DNA from: Pigoraptor vietnamica
Lineage: Eukaryota; Opisthokonta; Filasterea
Reading direction: 5' to 3'
NCBI GenBank assembly: GCA_943704525.1
Contig: CALSCQ010000225.1
Location: 1 to 64,000 of the forward strand
Length of the DNA: 64,000 bases
Position numbers and translations under genes: made by a program. Each line of letters starts with the position of its first letter. Position 1 is the stretch's first letter. The notes beneath the pieces are model-generated. The model had not been told where the DNA came from and ran no database searches. It worked only from the letters and a program-made list of their open reading frames with translations. Below are positions 1 through 11,348 of the stretch, one piece after another.

Positions 1-105
<105 letters not shown>

Positions 106-123
106 ACGCACGCACGCACGAAC

Positions 124-3100
124 CTTGGAGGAGGTCCAGCGCAAAGAGCGTGGAGGTCGTTGGCTTGTCGATCATGTCAGACGTGGCACCCTTGCACGTG
201 ACCGAGTCGGGGTACGCGAAGGCCATCTGGAGCTTCCTGCCGCTCGATCGCACGACACCGTGCGCGCGCGAAACGACCTGGCTCAGGGGCTTGGGAATCG
301 AGAGCATTGCGACGAATGCATCGCCCGACGGGAGTGTGGAGACGCCGACGGACAGCGAGAAATTCGCGCCGGGGAAGCTGCCCTGCGCGCCGACGGTGAT
401 TGTCATCGGCGACGTCAAATCACCCTTGGAGATGACGACGGTGCACGGGATCGCAACGCCAGCAAGGCGGTATTGGCCGGTGTACGAGCCGGCGGCGAGA
501 GAGGCAGTCGTTGGGGGAGCGACTGCTTCGCACCTTGCCACTGTTGCGAGGAAGGCGCGAGTGGAGGATATGAAGCGCGTCAGTAACGATTGATAAACTA
601 TTTGGAGTGCCACAGCGCGCACGCATGCACGCACTCACGCCCGCAGGTACATACAAAACAAATGAACGAGCAACTTTGCACTTACAGGGCCGCAGCACGT
701 AGAGGAAAGGCGCGTTTGCCACGGTGGGGCGTGCGCACGCCGTGTTGTTTGTGTTCAGCGCAAACGTAAACCCGTCGCCCGCCCGGCGCACGAGCGACCC
801 ACGCATCGCGGTGGGAGTGACAACAGGGTTGCTGCTGCCGACCACGAACTCCTTGGAGAAGAAGTCAATGTCCGTCGTCTGGGTGCTCTGGTTCTCCACG
901 CCGCAGAAGTCGAACACCTCCCCAAGTCCCGCGAAGGGCGAGGTAAGCGTTGGAACTCCGTTGTCGGAATCGGTTCCGAAAGTGAGGGACGCCGACGTGG
1001 TGAAGTCCTCGAACAGCGTCTGGGACCCGTCGATGGTGTACGCGCGGAACGCCACCGTGTCGCTTGAAAGGAGCGTGGCGCAGTTGCCTCCAAGGCGCGT
1101 GGTCGAAGGGGAGCACGTGGATTCTGCAGAGTCACGCAATCAGTTACAGCCGCGCGAGCGAGTCATCAAGAGAGTGGATAAACAAATGTGAGCACGTGTG
1201 TTGTGGTGCACTTATATACAAGTCCAAGCACATGCTAACATGCGATGTTTGTCGGTGGGTGTGCGTGATCCATCGATGCTCGCGTGTGGTGTTTGTTGGG
1301 GTGTGCGTGAGCAATCGATGCTCGCGTGTGTGTAGTGTTTGTCGGGCATGTGTGCGTGTGAATGCGCGCAAAGTGCACGGGATCGCGGTTCCCACCAATC
1401 GCCATTCCAGCCCCAGCGCGGTAGTGGTCCGCCACGACCTCCGCACCGAGCGCATACTTGAAGGCATACGCCGTCGACACTATGATCATTGGCCGCACGA
1501 CCTCCGTCACACGCGCGTCGCCGAGAGTGAACGCGGCATCCCCGCGGTCATCTGCCGAAAGCGACGCCGCATACACGTGCACGCGGCCGTTGACGTAGAG
1601 CCGGGCGCCTTGGTCGACGGACGACCACGTGAGCACGAGGTGAACGGGCACGCCGGCGGAAACGGTCGCATCAGGGTCGCCATCCACAGGCAGGAGGAGT
1701 TGGTCGAACCCCTGGCTCAGCGGAGGGGGCTTTTTGTACACCTGCAGGGTGTACATGCCGGCGTTGTTGCTGTCGACGGTGGCGAGAACGTAAAAGTGTG
1801 TGTCCGACAACACAATGACGGGACCGGCGGGCGGCTGGGCGTCGACCTTTGCGATCGAGACCCAGGCCTCAAGCGACATACCCGACGTGTAGAGGGCGAA
1901 AAAGGGGGACTGGATGCTGCGCGAATGGGCGTCATGAGGAGGCGGTGTTAGGACAAGACGAGTGAAGCCAGTGAGGTTGCGAAACGGGCTCATCGTGCTA
2001 GCAGGACACGTTCGGGACCATACCACACACGCACGCACATGCACACACACACACACACATGCACACACGGAGGCTCCGAAGGGCCCAAAAAGCACACGCC
2101 TGCACCACACATAGACGGAGATACGCACAATCCGCCGCCCGCGATCATTGCGCCCGCTTCGTTCGGATCCGACAGAACGGTGTTCACCATCGTCAGCGCC
2201 GTCTTCTGCCCAATCGTATACGACAGATTGCCTCCGCTGCTGATGCTCGTAAAGAGACCAGGGAAGTCAAACGCGAAGGCCGCGCCGTCGGCCTGCACGC
2301 GCTGCGAGATGAAGCCCTTCCCATATCCTGGAAGACATAGTGGAGCACGGGGTGAGACTTCCACAAATCGGCTGAAAACGAGACGCGAGCGCAAAACGCA
2401 AAACGGGGCAAACAGACGAACCTCCGCAGCCATTGTTCCACTGGAAGAGCACGGCCGGACCCTTACGCGACACGGCGCGGCCCCACGGGACGTCGACCTG
2501 TTCGTTGCAGAGCTGCCTATTCCCCGAGATAAGGCCGCCGTTCCCAACGTACTGCAGACTCCTCAGCGACGCAAGCGAGGTCAGCTTGTCGTTGTTGGTG
2601 ATGGTGAGCGAACCGCCGATTGTTGTCAGGCGATCGAGACCCGCGAGAGTGCCCAACGAAGTCCTGTCGACAGTTACGGACCCGGTAACCGACGTTACGC
2701 CGGAGAAGAGGGACAGCGTAGTGGACGCGCCGATGTTGACGTCCAGCAACACGTGACGGCACAGGCGCAGGGGGTCGGCGAAGGCGACGATGCTGTTGAC
2801 GAGGTCGATGTTGTTCGGACAGACGTCTGCGAGCGAGCGATGCCAGGCGACGACAGCACCATATTAGACATAGGGACGACATGCGAGTTTGCGGATTGGA
2901 ATCACAGGGCATGTCCAGCAACAAGAGAGAAATGTAAACGAGCGGACCAAGCCCAGCAAAAATGCATGCACCGCACACGCGGAACAGAGGAACACGCAAG
3001 ACACGAGAAGGGTCCGCAAAACAGCTTGAGGCAGGGAGGCAAAAGGGCCCACCGGAAATGAAGGTGCCCGTGGACCTGTCCCCGAGCACATATGACGCCA

Positions 3101-4597
3101 TCATGCGGTCACCAGTGGCCACAAACGACAGGGGAATCGTGTCGGAGTCAGTCGTCCCCAGCACGATCTTCTCGTCGATCGTGATGCTGCCAGCCACCGC
3201 GTTGAGCGCAAGAGACAAGTCGCTCAGGCTCGCCGCCAGTGTCGCCGCCGCGAAACGGCGAATGCCCACGCTGATGCCGCCGATCGCCTTGCGGTACCAC
3301 GCGACAGACACGGTCGCTCCATCTCCCGACATCGCAACGCGGGGATAGCCCTAGTGTGAGCGAGAAGTATGATGTCGCGTGTGGTGAGTAGAGATGGCCA
3401 TGAGTCAAAGTACACGCGCGAAAATCATACAAACACATGCACTCACTCACACGCATACCCGCCCACACACCTACAAGCCGACACACAGAAATGTCACTTA
3501 CCGCGTCGACGTCCGTGACACCCGACACTTGGGCGGAGAGGCCTGCCTTAAGGTTCACAAGCTTCACGGCAACGCTGCCGCCGGCGAAACCGGTGCTGGC
3601 CGCGCGATACGCAACGTAGACAGCCCCGTTGCTCGCGCGCAGGGCATCGAATTGAGACAGCGCAACCTCATTCCCCTTCAGCGGCACCTGAGTGACATCC
3701 ACCACACTGAGCGTCTGGTTCAGCGTGACGACGCTGCCGGCCTTGTCCGTCGTGGCGAAAGCGAGCGTGACGAGCGTCCCGTCGTACGACATAGAGAGCC
3801 CGCCAGCCGAGGCATCTGCGACCGCAGCGACATCTACGCAGCTATCGAAGGTCCTTACGTTCCCGGAGGACGACCGACACACGCGCGGTGCGAATGTCTC
3901 GCCGTTCGAAGCGAAAAAGGCGACGACAATGTCCCCCCGCGGGCCGAAGGCCACACGGGGCTTCGAGAGCGGCTGCTTGCCAGTAGACACGGTGAAGGAG
4001 CCCGGGTTCGACATCACTACATCGCGCGTGGCCACATTCCCGTCGTCAGGCTTGCTCGGGTCGTGGACGGCGATAAGGACAGTGTACGTCGACGGCCCGA
4101 CTTTCATGATATAGACGACGGCGGCGCGGTTGGCGTCGTCAATCGTCGCGCTGTAACCGGTGCTCGAGCTGGCGGAGACCTGACCTGCGTACTGCACGAG
4201 GTAGTTTGCGTCGCGCGCAACGAAGAGGAGTTGGTTGTTGTTGATGGTGCTCCGGCAGACGGAGAGAAGGGATCCCGCGCTGCTTGCGGCGAGGACCGAG
4301 TCTGTCCCGTCGCACTGGCCGTTGATGGGCACACCGGCAAAAAGATTCAACTCTGCACGCAAGAAGAAAAGAAGGGCGTGTGAGTTTCCTGTGAGCTGAG
4401 GTCTCGCCGAAGCCAGCGCACTATGGAATTCGGCGGATTTGGGTGCGTGTCCTGACACATACGACGTACGCAGCACGAACCGAAAGCTCACCGTCATAAT
4501 TTGGCTTGATAATGTCGGCACGAGTGCACGCTGCAGAAACAACAAGAAGAAACACGGCCAGCATCCACGTGCTGCGCAAGCCGTGTGCTGCAGCCAT
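124..4597 (-). CDS. Secreted/membrane protein with receptor-L-like and LamG-like domains (3' end outside window)
   Basis: Eight exons on the minus strand keep one open frame: 4492-4597, 3502-4352, 3053-3350, 2422-2826, 2129-2327, 1396-1997, 686-1123 and 124-540. All junctions are GT-AG and the phases agree, giving at least 1105 residues; the gene runs off the left edge. The ATG at 4597 begins a signal peptide (hydrophobic core LAVFLLVVSAAC). A long Ser/Thr/Val-rich ectodomain in exons 2-3 has no family I recognise. Exon 4 carries a receptor-L-domain-like segment (LTTIGGSLTITNNDKLTSL then SLQYVGNGGL). Exon 6 carries a LamG/concanavalin-A-like fold (SLEAWVSIAKV, LVLTWSSVDQGARLYVNG). Together these suggest an extracellular ligand- or glycan-binding protein. 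No transmembrane segment is visible before the window ends, so it could be secreted or a receptor. Domain calls are by eye. Confidence 0.75.
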
Positions 4598-4985
4598 TGT
4601 GCGCGAAGACACGCTCACGGCGTTGTCCAAAACAAATACCTCTCTTGAAAATAGATGCACTCTCAGTGCATGCGAGCAACTCCGAAAGAACCTAAACACC
4701 TTCTTGTGTGTGCATTATCGTGCGACAGTGCGCGTGTGTGCGTGTGCTGTGCGTTACGCGTGCGTGCGTGCCCTGTGCGTGAGTGAGTAAGCTGCGGCAG
4801 GTGTGCGCGCGTGCTTGCGAGGGTGTGTGATGCCTTCTCTCTGTCCGGGTGCTGATTGGTTGGCGAAAATGCCTATTTGGGCCAAACATAGACATATAAG
4901 GCAAGTAGGTCATTCAAATAAACCTTATCAGGGAATTTTACGATCATGGAATTTCTATATTGGTCGGTACGCCACAGCCACAAAG

Positions 4986-5034
4986 CTAACCCTAACCCTA
5001 CACAAATCACGGGCGCTAACCCTAACCTTACCCT
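4986..5034. repeat. Interstitial telomere-like (CCCTAA) repeat
   Basis: Two short blocks of CTAACCC units (4986-5000 and 5016-5034) lie about 15 bp apart, each preceded by GCTAACCCTAACC. This is the C-strand of a TTAGGG telomere repeat, slightly degenerate. It may mark a healed break, a telomere-seeded insertion, or chance. Confidence 0.6.
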
Positions 5035-5227
5035 GTTGGCGCCTGGCACAAGCGTCACACACCCCGTCAATGGACGACCCCCACTTTCCCACGCTGCAAC
5101 GACGCGCGATTGTGCGCGTGCGTTACTCGAAAATGCCCCTATTTGTTGTTACGGTGAAGGCCTTGCTTCGGTACTCTATGACTTCGGTGTGAACGTCCGA
5201 AAAAGACCACGTGTGCATGAGGCGTTA

Positions 5228-5250
5228 TTGTGTGTGTGTGTATCAGTGTG

Positions 5251-5299
<49 letters not shown>

Positions 5300-5364
5300 A
5301 TGTATGTATGTATGTGTATGTGTTTGTGTGTTTGTGTTTGTGTGTGTGTGTGTGCGTGCGCGTA

Positions 5365-5400
<36 letters not shown>

Positions 5401-5410
5401 TGTACGCGAG
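5228..5410. repeat. Compound GT / TATG / TGCG microsatellite
   Basis: A run of GT dinucleotides passes into TATG tetranucleotides, then GT/TTTG, then TGCG units. Purine-pyrimidine alternation is nearly perfect, so it is a potential Z-DNA former. Confidence 0.9.
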
Positions 5411-5533
5411 TGGTGTGTGTGTGTCGTGTTAATTGCTAACGTGCGACAGTGGGTGCGCGCTCAGCTTTGGGCGTCACTCTCAGAAAAGGGAGTCTTTCGC
5501 AATATATAGATTTGATTTAAACGACTCTTTTGT

Positions 5534-6942
5534 CTATATTCCCATCGACTGGGCACCCGGCGCGAGGCCAGAGGGACGGCGGAGTGCGACCGGTGTGCGA
5601 GGCATCGAGAGACCGTCGAGCGGCTCCAGCACAGAGGGGCGAATTTGGGGCGACGCGGGCTCGCTCGCGCTCTTCCTGAAGGGAACGGGCGACCTGCCGT
5701 TGTTCGTAAGATGCGCGGCTGGGGACGAGCTGTGGCTGCGCTCGAGGGAATCGCCGTCCGTGAAGAGTGTCAACTCTGCAGGCATGGAGGTGCGGCGATT
5801 CGACTCGAGACGGGCGAGATTGTCCCTGCGTTGGTGAGCAATCGCCGTCAGTCAATCGGCTAACAATGCAATGAGCCTTGCTGCTTTGCGAATTCCCGTC
5901 GGCCAGCTCTGCGCGGCCAGTCTCACCTCAGGCCGTGGATCTCGTCGTCCAGTTGGTTCGTTGCCACGAGGCTGAGCCGTTGGATGCGCACGAGCTCCCG
6001 CTTGTATTCCTGTCGCGTCACGATGTTCTTCACGATGGGCGCCTCTCTCAACGCTTCAACCCTTCGTTCGTCGAAGCTCTTGCCGCTCGCGTCCTCTATA
6101 AGCAGCTCGTCGGCGTGCTTGCGACGGACGAGAAGGGGCGTGGTGGACGCGGCATCGTTCCGCGTGTCGGCGTATGACGTGTCGCTGTCCGCGACCTCGG
6201 CGGGTGACTCAGGGACGGCCCACTTGTTTGCATGGACGACTGGTTCGGCGTTGACAGCGTGGTCCGCAGCGCTAGTGGTAGAGCTTCGCCGACGGCTCTG
6301 AGCGCTGCTGTTTCGCCTGAGGCCTTCCTGTCGGTCGCCGTGGGCGAAACCTTCGAAGTCCGACGGCGTCGCCGAGACTGTTGGCTTAACGGTGTTCCGG
6401 CGGCGCGAGCTCGTCGTGACGGTCCACCCGTTCGCGTGGATGACGGGCTCGTCGTCGATGAAGTGGTCGGCAGCGCTTGTGGTAGAGCTTCGTCGACGGC
6501 TCTGAAAGCTGCTGTTTCGCCGGAGGGCTTCCTCTCGGTCGCCGTGATATAGAGGTTCCAAAAAATCCGAGTCTGTTGAGTCCAGGGTGTTCCTGCGCGA
6601 GCGGGTTGCTGGCAAACTCGAGGACGAAGCGAGGCTTGCGCGACGCAGACTTATTGCGGGCGTCGACGAGGACTCGACGCTTGCACGGCCCTGACTAGCT
6701 GTCACGTGGCTGTCGAAAAAAGGCTCTCCCTCGGCCGGTTCAGCGTGCCCTTGTTCGTCCTTGTGAACGACGTGCGTGGGGCACAGCACAGGTTGGAGCG
6801 CCCACATGCGGTCCGCGAAGTTTGCGGCGAGCCCCGATATCCTTGTGAGGAACGAAAGCGAGGGTGGCGGAGTCGTGGGAGTTGGTGGGCGCAGTGGCGG
6901 CAGCGCATGAAGGGGCGGCGCTCGCGGCATGGTTGTTGGCAT
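5534..6942 (-). CDS. Uncharacterised Ser/Arg-rich protein, paralogue A of a tandem pair
   Basis: Two exons (5927-6942 and 5534-5825) join at a GTGAGA donor and CAG acceptor to give 435 residues. I do not recognise the family. The paralogue 2.3 kb to the right shares an N-terminal block (LAANFADRMW, then LCPT and HKDE), a C-terminal block (DERR, EAL, YKREL, RLS, ATNQ) and a tail (SASEPASPQIRPS), while the middle diverges. The middle holds two copies of a roughly 50-residue unit rich in RRNSS and RRRSST, typical basophilic-kinase (PKA-like) phosphosites. No transmembrane segment is seen, and the protein is probably largely disordered. The conserved ends suggest binding motifs at each terminus, which is inference. 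A TATA-like element lies about 134 bp upstream of the ATG. Confidence 0.75.
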
Positions 6943-7075
6943 CGATGCCGGACAGAGAGGCTTGTTTCGGCAGTGGTCTCCAACGCGCTTGTCTCTGGAA
7001 TCGGTAGGACGTGATCCGGCGGACTTCAGTACACTATGATGTGGCTCGCTCTGCGCTTGCCGGCGTGCTGGCCGC

Positions 7076-7083
7076 TTATATAT
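7076..7083 (-). promoter_or_regulatory. TATA-like element of paralogue A
   Basis: The minus strand reads ATATATAA 134-141 bp upstream of the ATG of paralogue A. The other paralogue has TATAAG at almost the same distance (about 130 bp), which supports a real shared promoter element. Confidence 0.45.
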
Positions 7084-7209
7084 GCGCCGCCCGGCTCAGA
7101 GGGCAGTGTGCGACTCTCTGCCAGTGCGACCGTTTGGTCTCGGCGTTGTGACTGTATTGAACGGAGGAGAACGGAGCTGGCAGCAATACGCTTCCGCGCC
7201 GTGACTCAG

Positions 7210-8580
7210 AGATGGATATTGCCGTGTGGCACTCAATGGGGCATTTTTTTTTCAGTCGGGCACTACTACTGTCAGGATGCCCGATCAGACATCTCCGATC
7301 TCAGTCACCTTTGGTGGGTATAGAGATGCTACAGTCGGGTATTTCCTATTCGGGCACTCCGCCCCTATTGACACACGTGACATGAATCATGTATGAGTCA
7401 CAGGTTACTGGTAAAGTGCCCGATCCGACCACCTCGATCTCAGCTCATGGTTGGCGGTCAGCTTAACTATGCGGCGTCTTGAGTCACCGAGTTTACTGTC
7501 CCTGACGGTTGCCGGCGCCGATCACAGCCGGCCACTGAGCTGCCTTGTCGTTGCCGGGGACCGGCCGTCACACGCGGCCGGCGCCGATTTCAGCAGTAGC
7601 CGGGTCGCAGCGCCATCCGGTCCAGTCAGTCCCGGACGCCGTGCCGACGCGGCACGGCCGGCGGCGCCGACGCTGAGTTCGGCAGGCCGGACGCTGCTGA
7701 CGGCACTCAATGACTCGCATTAGAGGTGCACTGGACAGCCGTTCACGGCCGGGCGCCGGCCAATACTGACCACCGACTGTCACTGACGACAGGCCAGACA
7801 ACGGTTACTGGCGCCGCGTCAGAGTACAGTCAGGACATATCAATACCGCCGGCCGCAGTATACGGCCCGGGTGGCCGGCCGCCGCTGACTCACCATGGGC
7901 GCCCGGCGCCCGGAGTGCCCGGCTCTCGGACTGACGGCCCCGGGCCGGATTGCGCCGGCACTGCCGGCAGCGCTTGCCTCCTGAGACGCCGGCTCAGTCC
8001 CGACCGGTCAGAGCTTTGCCGGTTCAGTTGCCACTGGTCCGGCGGCACCACGGCAGTCTGAGAGGGCCGGCTGAGAACTGATCGACCACGGCGCTGACGG
8101 ACAGCCGCCGGCGCTCCACCGCTCTCAGATTGAATGGCTCTGAAAGGCCGCGGGCTCGGCCGGCCAGTCTCGGTCGGACTTTCAGTGAACTGCTCAGGCA
8201 TGCCGGCTGTCAGTGGCGCCGGCGGCACCACTCAGTGTGCTGGCCGGGCGATATCAGATGTGACTATTTTAGCGCCCGCCGGCGTAGGCGGTGGCGGCTC
8301 AGTGTACGACTCGCTAATCGGCAGGCAGGTCCAGGCGCTGGGCGGGCGGCGGTTGATTTAGTCAGTCCCCCCTGGCGGCACCCGGGCAGCAGTCCGGCGA
8401 CGGTGAGCGCCGCCGGCCAACGGTTGCCAGTTAGAGTTGATAAGGACCCATTCTGTATCAGTCCGGGTGCCTTCCACAGAGACGCGAATATGATCGAACT
8501 GCTGAGATTTGAAGACGTGAACGCGCGACCATTTTTTTTGTACGCGCGTTAGTCACGGTTCAGTCCTCGGTAAGTCTGGG
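7210..8580. repeat. Compositionally anomalous GCCGGC-rich non-coding block
   Basis: The block between the two paralogues differs sharply from its surroundings. From about 7500 to 8420 the palindrome GCCGGC occurs roughly 16 times by eye, where about one would be expected at this GC content. It is interwoven with CAGTC/GACTG words and has few homopolymer runs. No long ORF or splice pattern fits. In the left part, a word beginning GCCCGATC and ending GATCTCAG appears twice, about 140 bp apart (near 7279 and 7418), as do several CAGTCGGG words. It looks like a degenerate satellite or an insertion that separated the tandem paralogues. I cannot assign it to a known element. Confidence 0.5.
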
Positions 8581-8636
8581 GATCAAATCTGAACAGTGGT
8601 CGCCTGCACTGTCGATATGAAGTGCGCCGGACTTGT

Positions 8637-8652
8637 CGTGTGTGTGTGTGTG

Positions 8653-8695
<43 letters not shown>

Positions 8696-8800
8696 CTGTG
8701 TGTGTGTGTGTGTGTGTGCTCTGTGTGTGTGTGTGTGTGTAAGTACGTATGTGTGTGCGTGCGTGCGTGTACAGTGTGTGTGTGAGTGTGCCTGTCACGG
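8637..8800. repeat. (GT)n microsatellite
   Basis: A long GT tract with TGCG interruptions, continuing as a degenerate GT-rich stretch to about 8990. It lies in the spacer between the two paralogues, and no gene is visible in it. Confidence 0.9.
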
Positions 8801-9232
8801 TATGTCTGTGAGTTGGGCCCCTATGTGCACGTACGTGTGCGAGTGTGGATGCGCGTGCGTGTGTGACGTATGTCTGTGTGTGCGTGGGTGTCCAGGCGGT
8901 GTGCATGTACGGTGACCGTTGTCAGTGTGTGAGTGACTGACGACGTTGGTGCGGAGTGTTAGTGTGTACATGCCGTGTGCATGCGCGCACGAACTGATGT
9001 GTGCCGGCGTCATGTGTATACGCAGCACAACAGCCAGTCTTCAGTTACAATGCATGTCGTCCGACGGTATGCGGCTCTGTCGTGCGTTCCGTATTGCGTT
9101 TTGGTGCGGCGTGTGCATGCAAGCTTTGCGTGCGTGCACACAATCCGGCGGTATTGGCTGTGTCAATCCGGTGACTGCGCCGTTCGTCTTAGTGCGATTT
9201 AAGTTATTATTACAAGCACAAGTCGGAAATCT

Positions 9233-10609
9233 CTACACGAATTTTCCCGTCCCTCGTGTAGCCGACGCCGCGGAGAGTCGGCGGGACGCAACCGGCTGTG
9301 GGGACGGTGTGCGAGGCATCATCGAAGGGCCCTCGAGCGGCTCAAGCATGGATGGGCGAATTTGTGGGGATGCGGGCTCGCTCGCGCTTTTCTTGAGAGT
9401 GACGCTGGCAGGCGACTTGCAGCGGCTCTGCGGGCGTGCGGCCGGGGACGGACTCCGCTCGAGGGGATTTACGTCGACTGTGAACGGTGGCGTCAGTGCC
9501 GTGGGCGTGGGACTGCGAATGTACGACTCGAAGCGCGCGAGATTGTCTCTGCATCGTTCACGAGGGCGATTATGGTTAGTCGACATTCAATGCATATGCA
9601 CACACACATGCACACACACATACACACTCACGCAGCACACATACACACGCACGCACACATGTGACCTGCTCGTGTGTGACGCGTGTTTGCTATCCCTGTT
9701 CGCAACCCACTTCAGGCACTGGATCTCGTCCTCACGCTGGTTCGTCGCCGCAAAGCTCAGCCGTTCGATCCGTATTAGTTCGCGCTTGTAATCCTGGCGT
9801 GACACGACATTCTTCGTAAGGGGCGACTCTCCCAACGCCTCGATCCGGCGTTCGTCGAGGCTCTTGTCCCACGCGCTCTCCAAGAATCGCTTGCGACGGG
9901 CGAGAAGAGGCGGCGCAGGGACGGCTTCGTTGGGCGAGTCTGCCGACGGACTGCCCGGTTCCGGCTGCGCTGCCATCGACGATGGTGGGAACTCTTCTTC
10001 GAAGCTTTTCGGGCTGGGCGTCATACGACCACTGGAGGGCCTCCGCACGTGTTCACGCGTCTCAAGGGCGGCCTCGGCCGGTGACTCGGTGACGGTCAGG
10101 TTGCCATGCCTCGGCGTGACGGTCCAACTCTTTGCGTGCGCGAGGAGGTCGCTCGTTGCGTGGTCGGCGGCGCCCGTTGTAGAGCTCCTCCGCCGACGGG
10201 AACTGAGAAGACTGCTGTCTCGTCGAAGGCTTTCGGGCTGGTCGCCGTGTGCGCACGCCTCAAAGTCCGACGGCGTCGCGGAGCGCGTTGCGCGAAGGGA
10301 GTTCCGTCGCGATGTGCTTGTGGACGAGCTTGATGCGGCGGAGGCGAGGCTAGCGCGTCGCTGGCTGCCGGTGGCTGTCACGTGGCTGTCGAAGAAAGTC
10401 GCCCGTTCTGGTTCGGCGTGCGGGTGCCCGTGCTCGTCCTTGTGAAGAACGTATGTGGGGCACAGGCCAGGCTGGAGCGTCCACATGCGGTCCGCGAAGT
10501 TTGCGGCGAGCTCCGATAGTTTGGAGAGGAGCGAAAGCGTCGGCGGCGTTGTGGGGGTGCCGGACGGGCGCGGCACCGCCGGCAGCTCGTGATGAGAAGA
10601 TCGCGGCAT
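9233..10609 (-). CDS. Uncharacterised Ser/Arg-rich protein, paralogue B of a tandem pair
   Basis: Two exons (9711-10609 and 9233-9548) with the intron in the same place and phase as in paralogue A give 404 residues. Shared features are LAANFADRMW near the N-terminus, FFDSHVTA, the C-terminal DERR/YKREL/RLS/ATNQ block and the SASEPASPQIRPS tail. The central region keeps one copy of the ATPSDFE...ADHA unit instead of two and adds a Pro/Glu-rich insert (SPKSFEEEFPPSS). The family is not recognised. Duplication with an identical intron position shows that a DNA-level duplication made the pair. A (CA)n tract sits in the intron, and a TATA-like element lies about 130 bp upstream of the ATG. Confidence 0.75.
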
Positions 10610-11348
10610 GTTGACGGGTGCGAACCGCCTCGGAGATGTCGACCAGTAGGTGACTCAGTGGTTATGCGTGTGCTCAGCCGTCTTTCCGGTTCTTGCCTTG
10701 TGTGATATTCGATCTCTAAATCTTGTGCGGAAGTCTTATATCGAATCGCGCCGCCAGTTTGTGACGTCGCCGCGTACATGCCTGGCTAATAGCTTTTGCA
10801 CGCGAGCCTTTTCGCCGAAACTGATCCGGGCTGATTGGCACGCTCCTAAAACGAGAGCGCAGTGATGCGAGTTTCCGAGTCAGCAGCGCGCGCGTTGTAT
10901 TGGGTTGGCAGCAGTCACCTTTCTAGTCGTGTCGCGCGTGTCGGGGAAATTGGCTAGGGGGGCATTGACGCACTATGCCCACGTATTGCCAAAGAAGGAT
11001 GTTCGTTGTCTGGACAATGATGATTGGCGGGCAATTTGGGCTTGCACGCGCAAGGGCGGAAGACTATTTGTGGAAACATTACACGTGCTGTTGTCACCTG
11101 CGGTTTCAAAAATGTCACCTTGAGGCTTATTGGCTTGGTGAGTTTGACAACCCTAAAGACAGTCACACTGTGCGCTGCCAGCCGCGCTTTCGGCCATACC
11201 CACAGGCGTTTACGAACCAGGACTGGCGGAGCAGGGGTAATGCCCCTCGGCTGGCGGAGCCCACTTGAGGCAGGGCGTGCGCAGGCAATCTACCGAAAAA
11301 GTTGAAGTGTATTTACAAGCGGCACTCGCCACCTGGCGGCTACGTCAG
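10610..11348. other. Intergenic spacer
   Basis: Promoter side of paralogue B (TATAAG on the minus strand at about 10735-10740) and 3' flank of the channel gene. No further gene or RNA is seen. Confidence 0.55.

Larger units (their letters stand above)
4598..5533. other. Intergenic spacer
   Basis: Upstream region of the L-domain/LamG gene and 3' flank of the next minus-strand gene. It holds a short TTAGGG-type interstitial repeat and a compound GT/TATG/TGCG microsatellite. I see no convincing gene here. Confidence 0.6.

Noticed and set aside
5211-5509. ORFs coding for runs of Cys-Val, Cys-Met and Ala-Cys
   Set aside because: Translations of GT/TGCG microsatellites; the same applies to the Thr-His and Val-Cys frames in all other CA/GT tracts.
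7451-8361. Several 60-140-codon frames in the GCCGGC-rich block
   Set aside because: They are Pro/Gly/Arg-rich translations of the compositional bias, occur on both strands at equal length and contain no motif.
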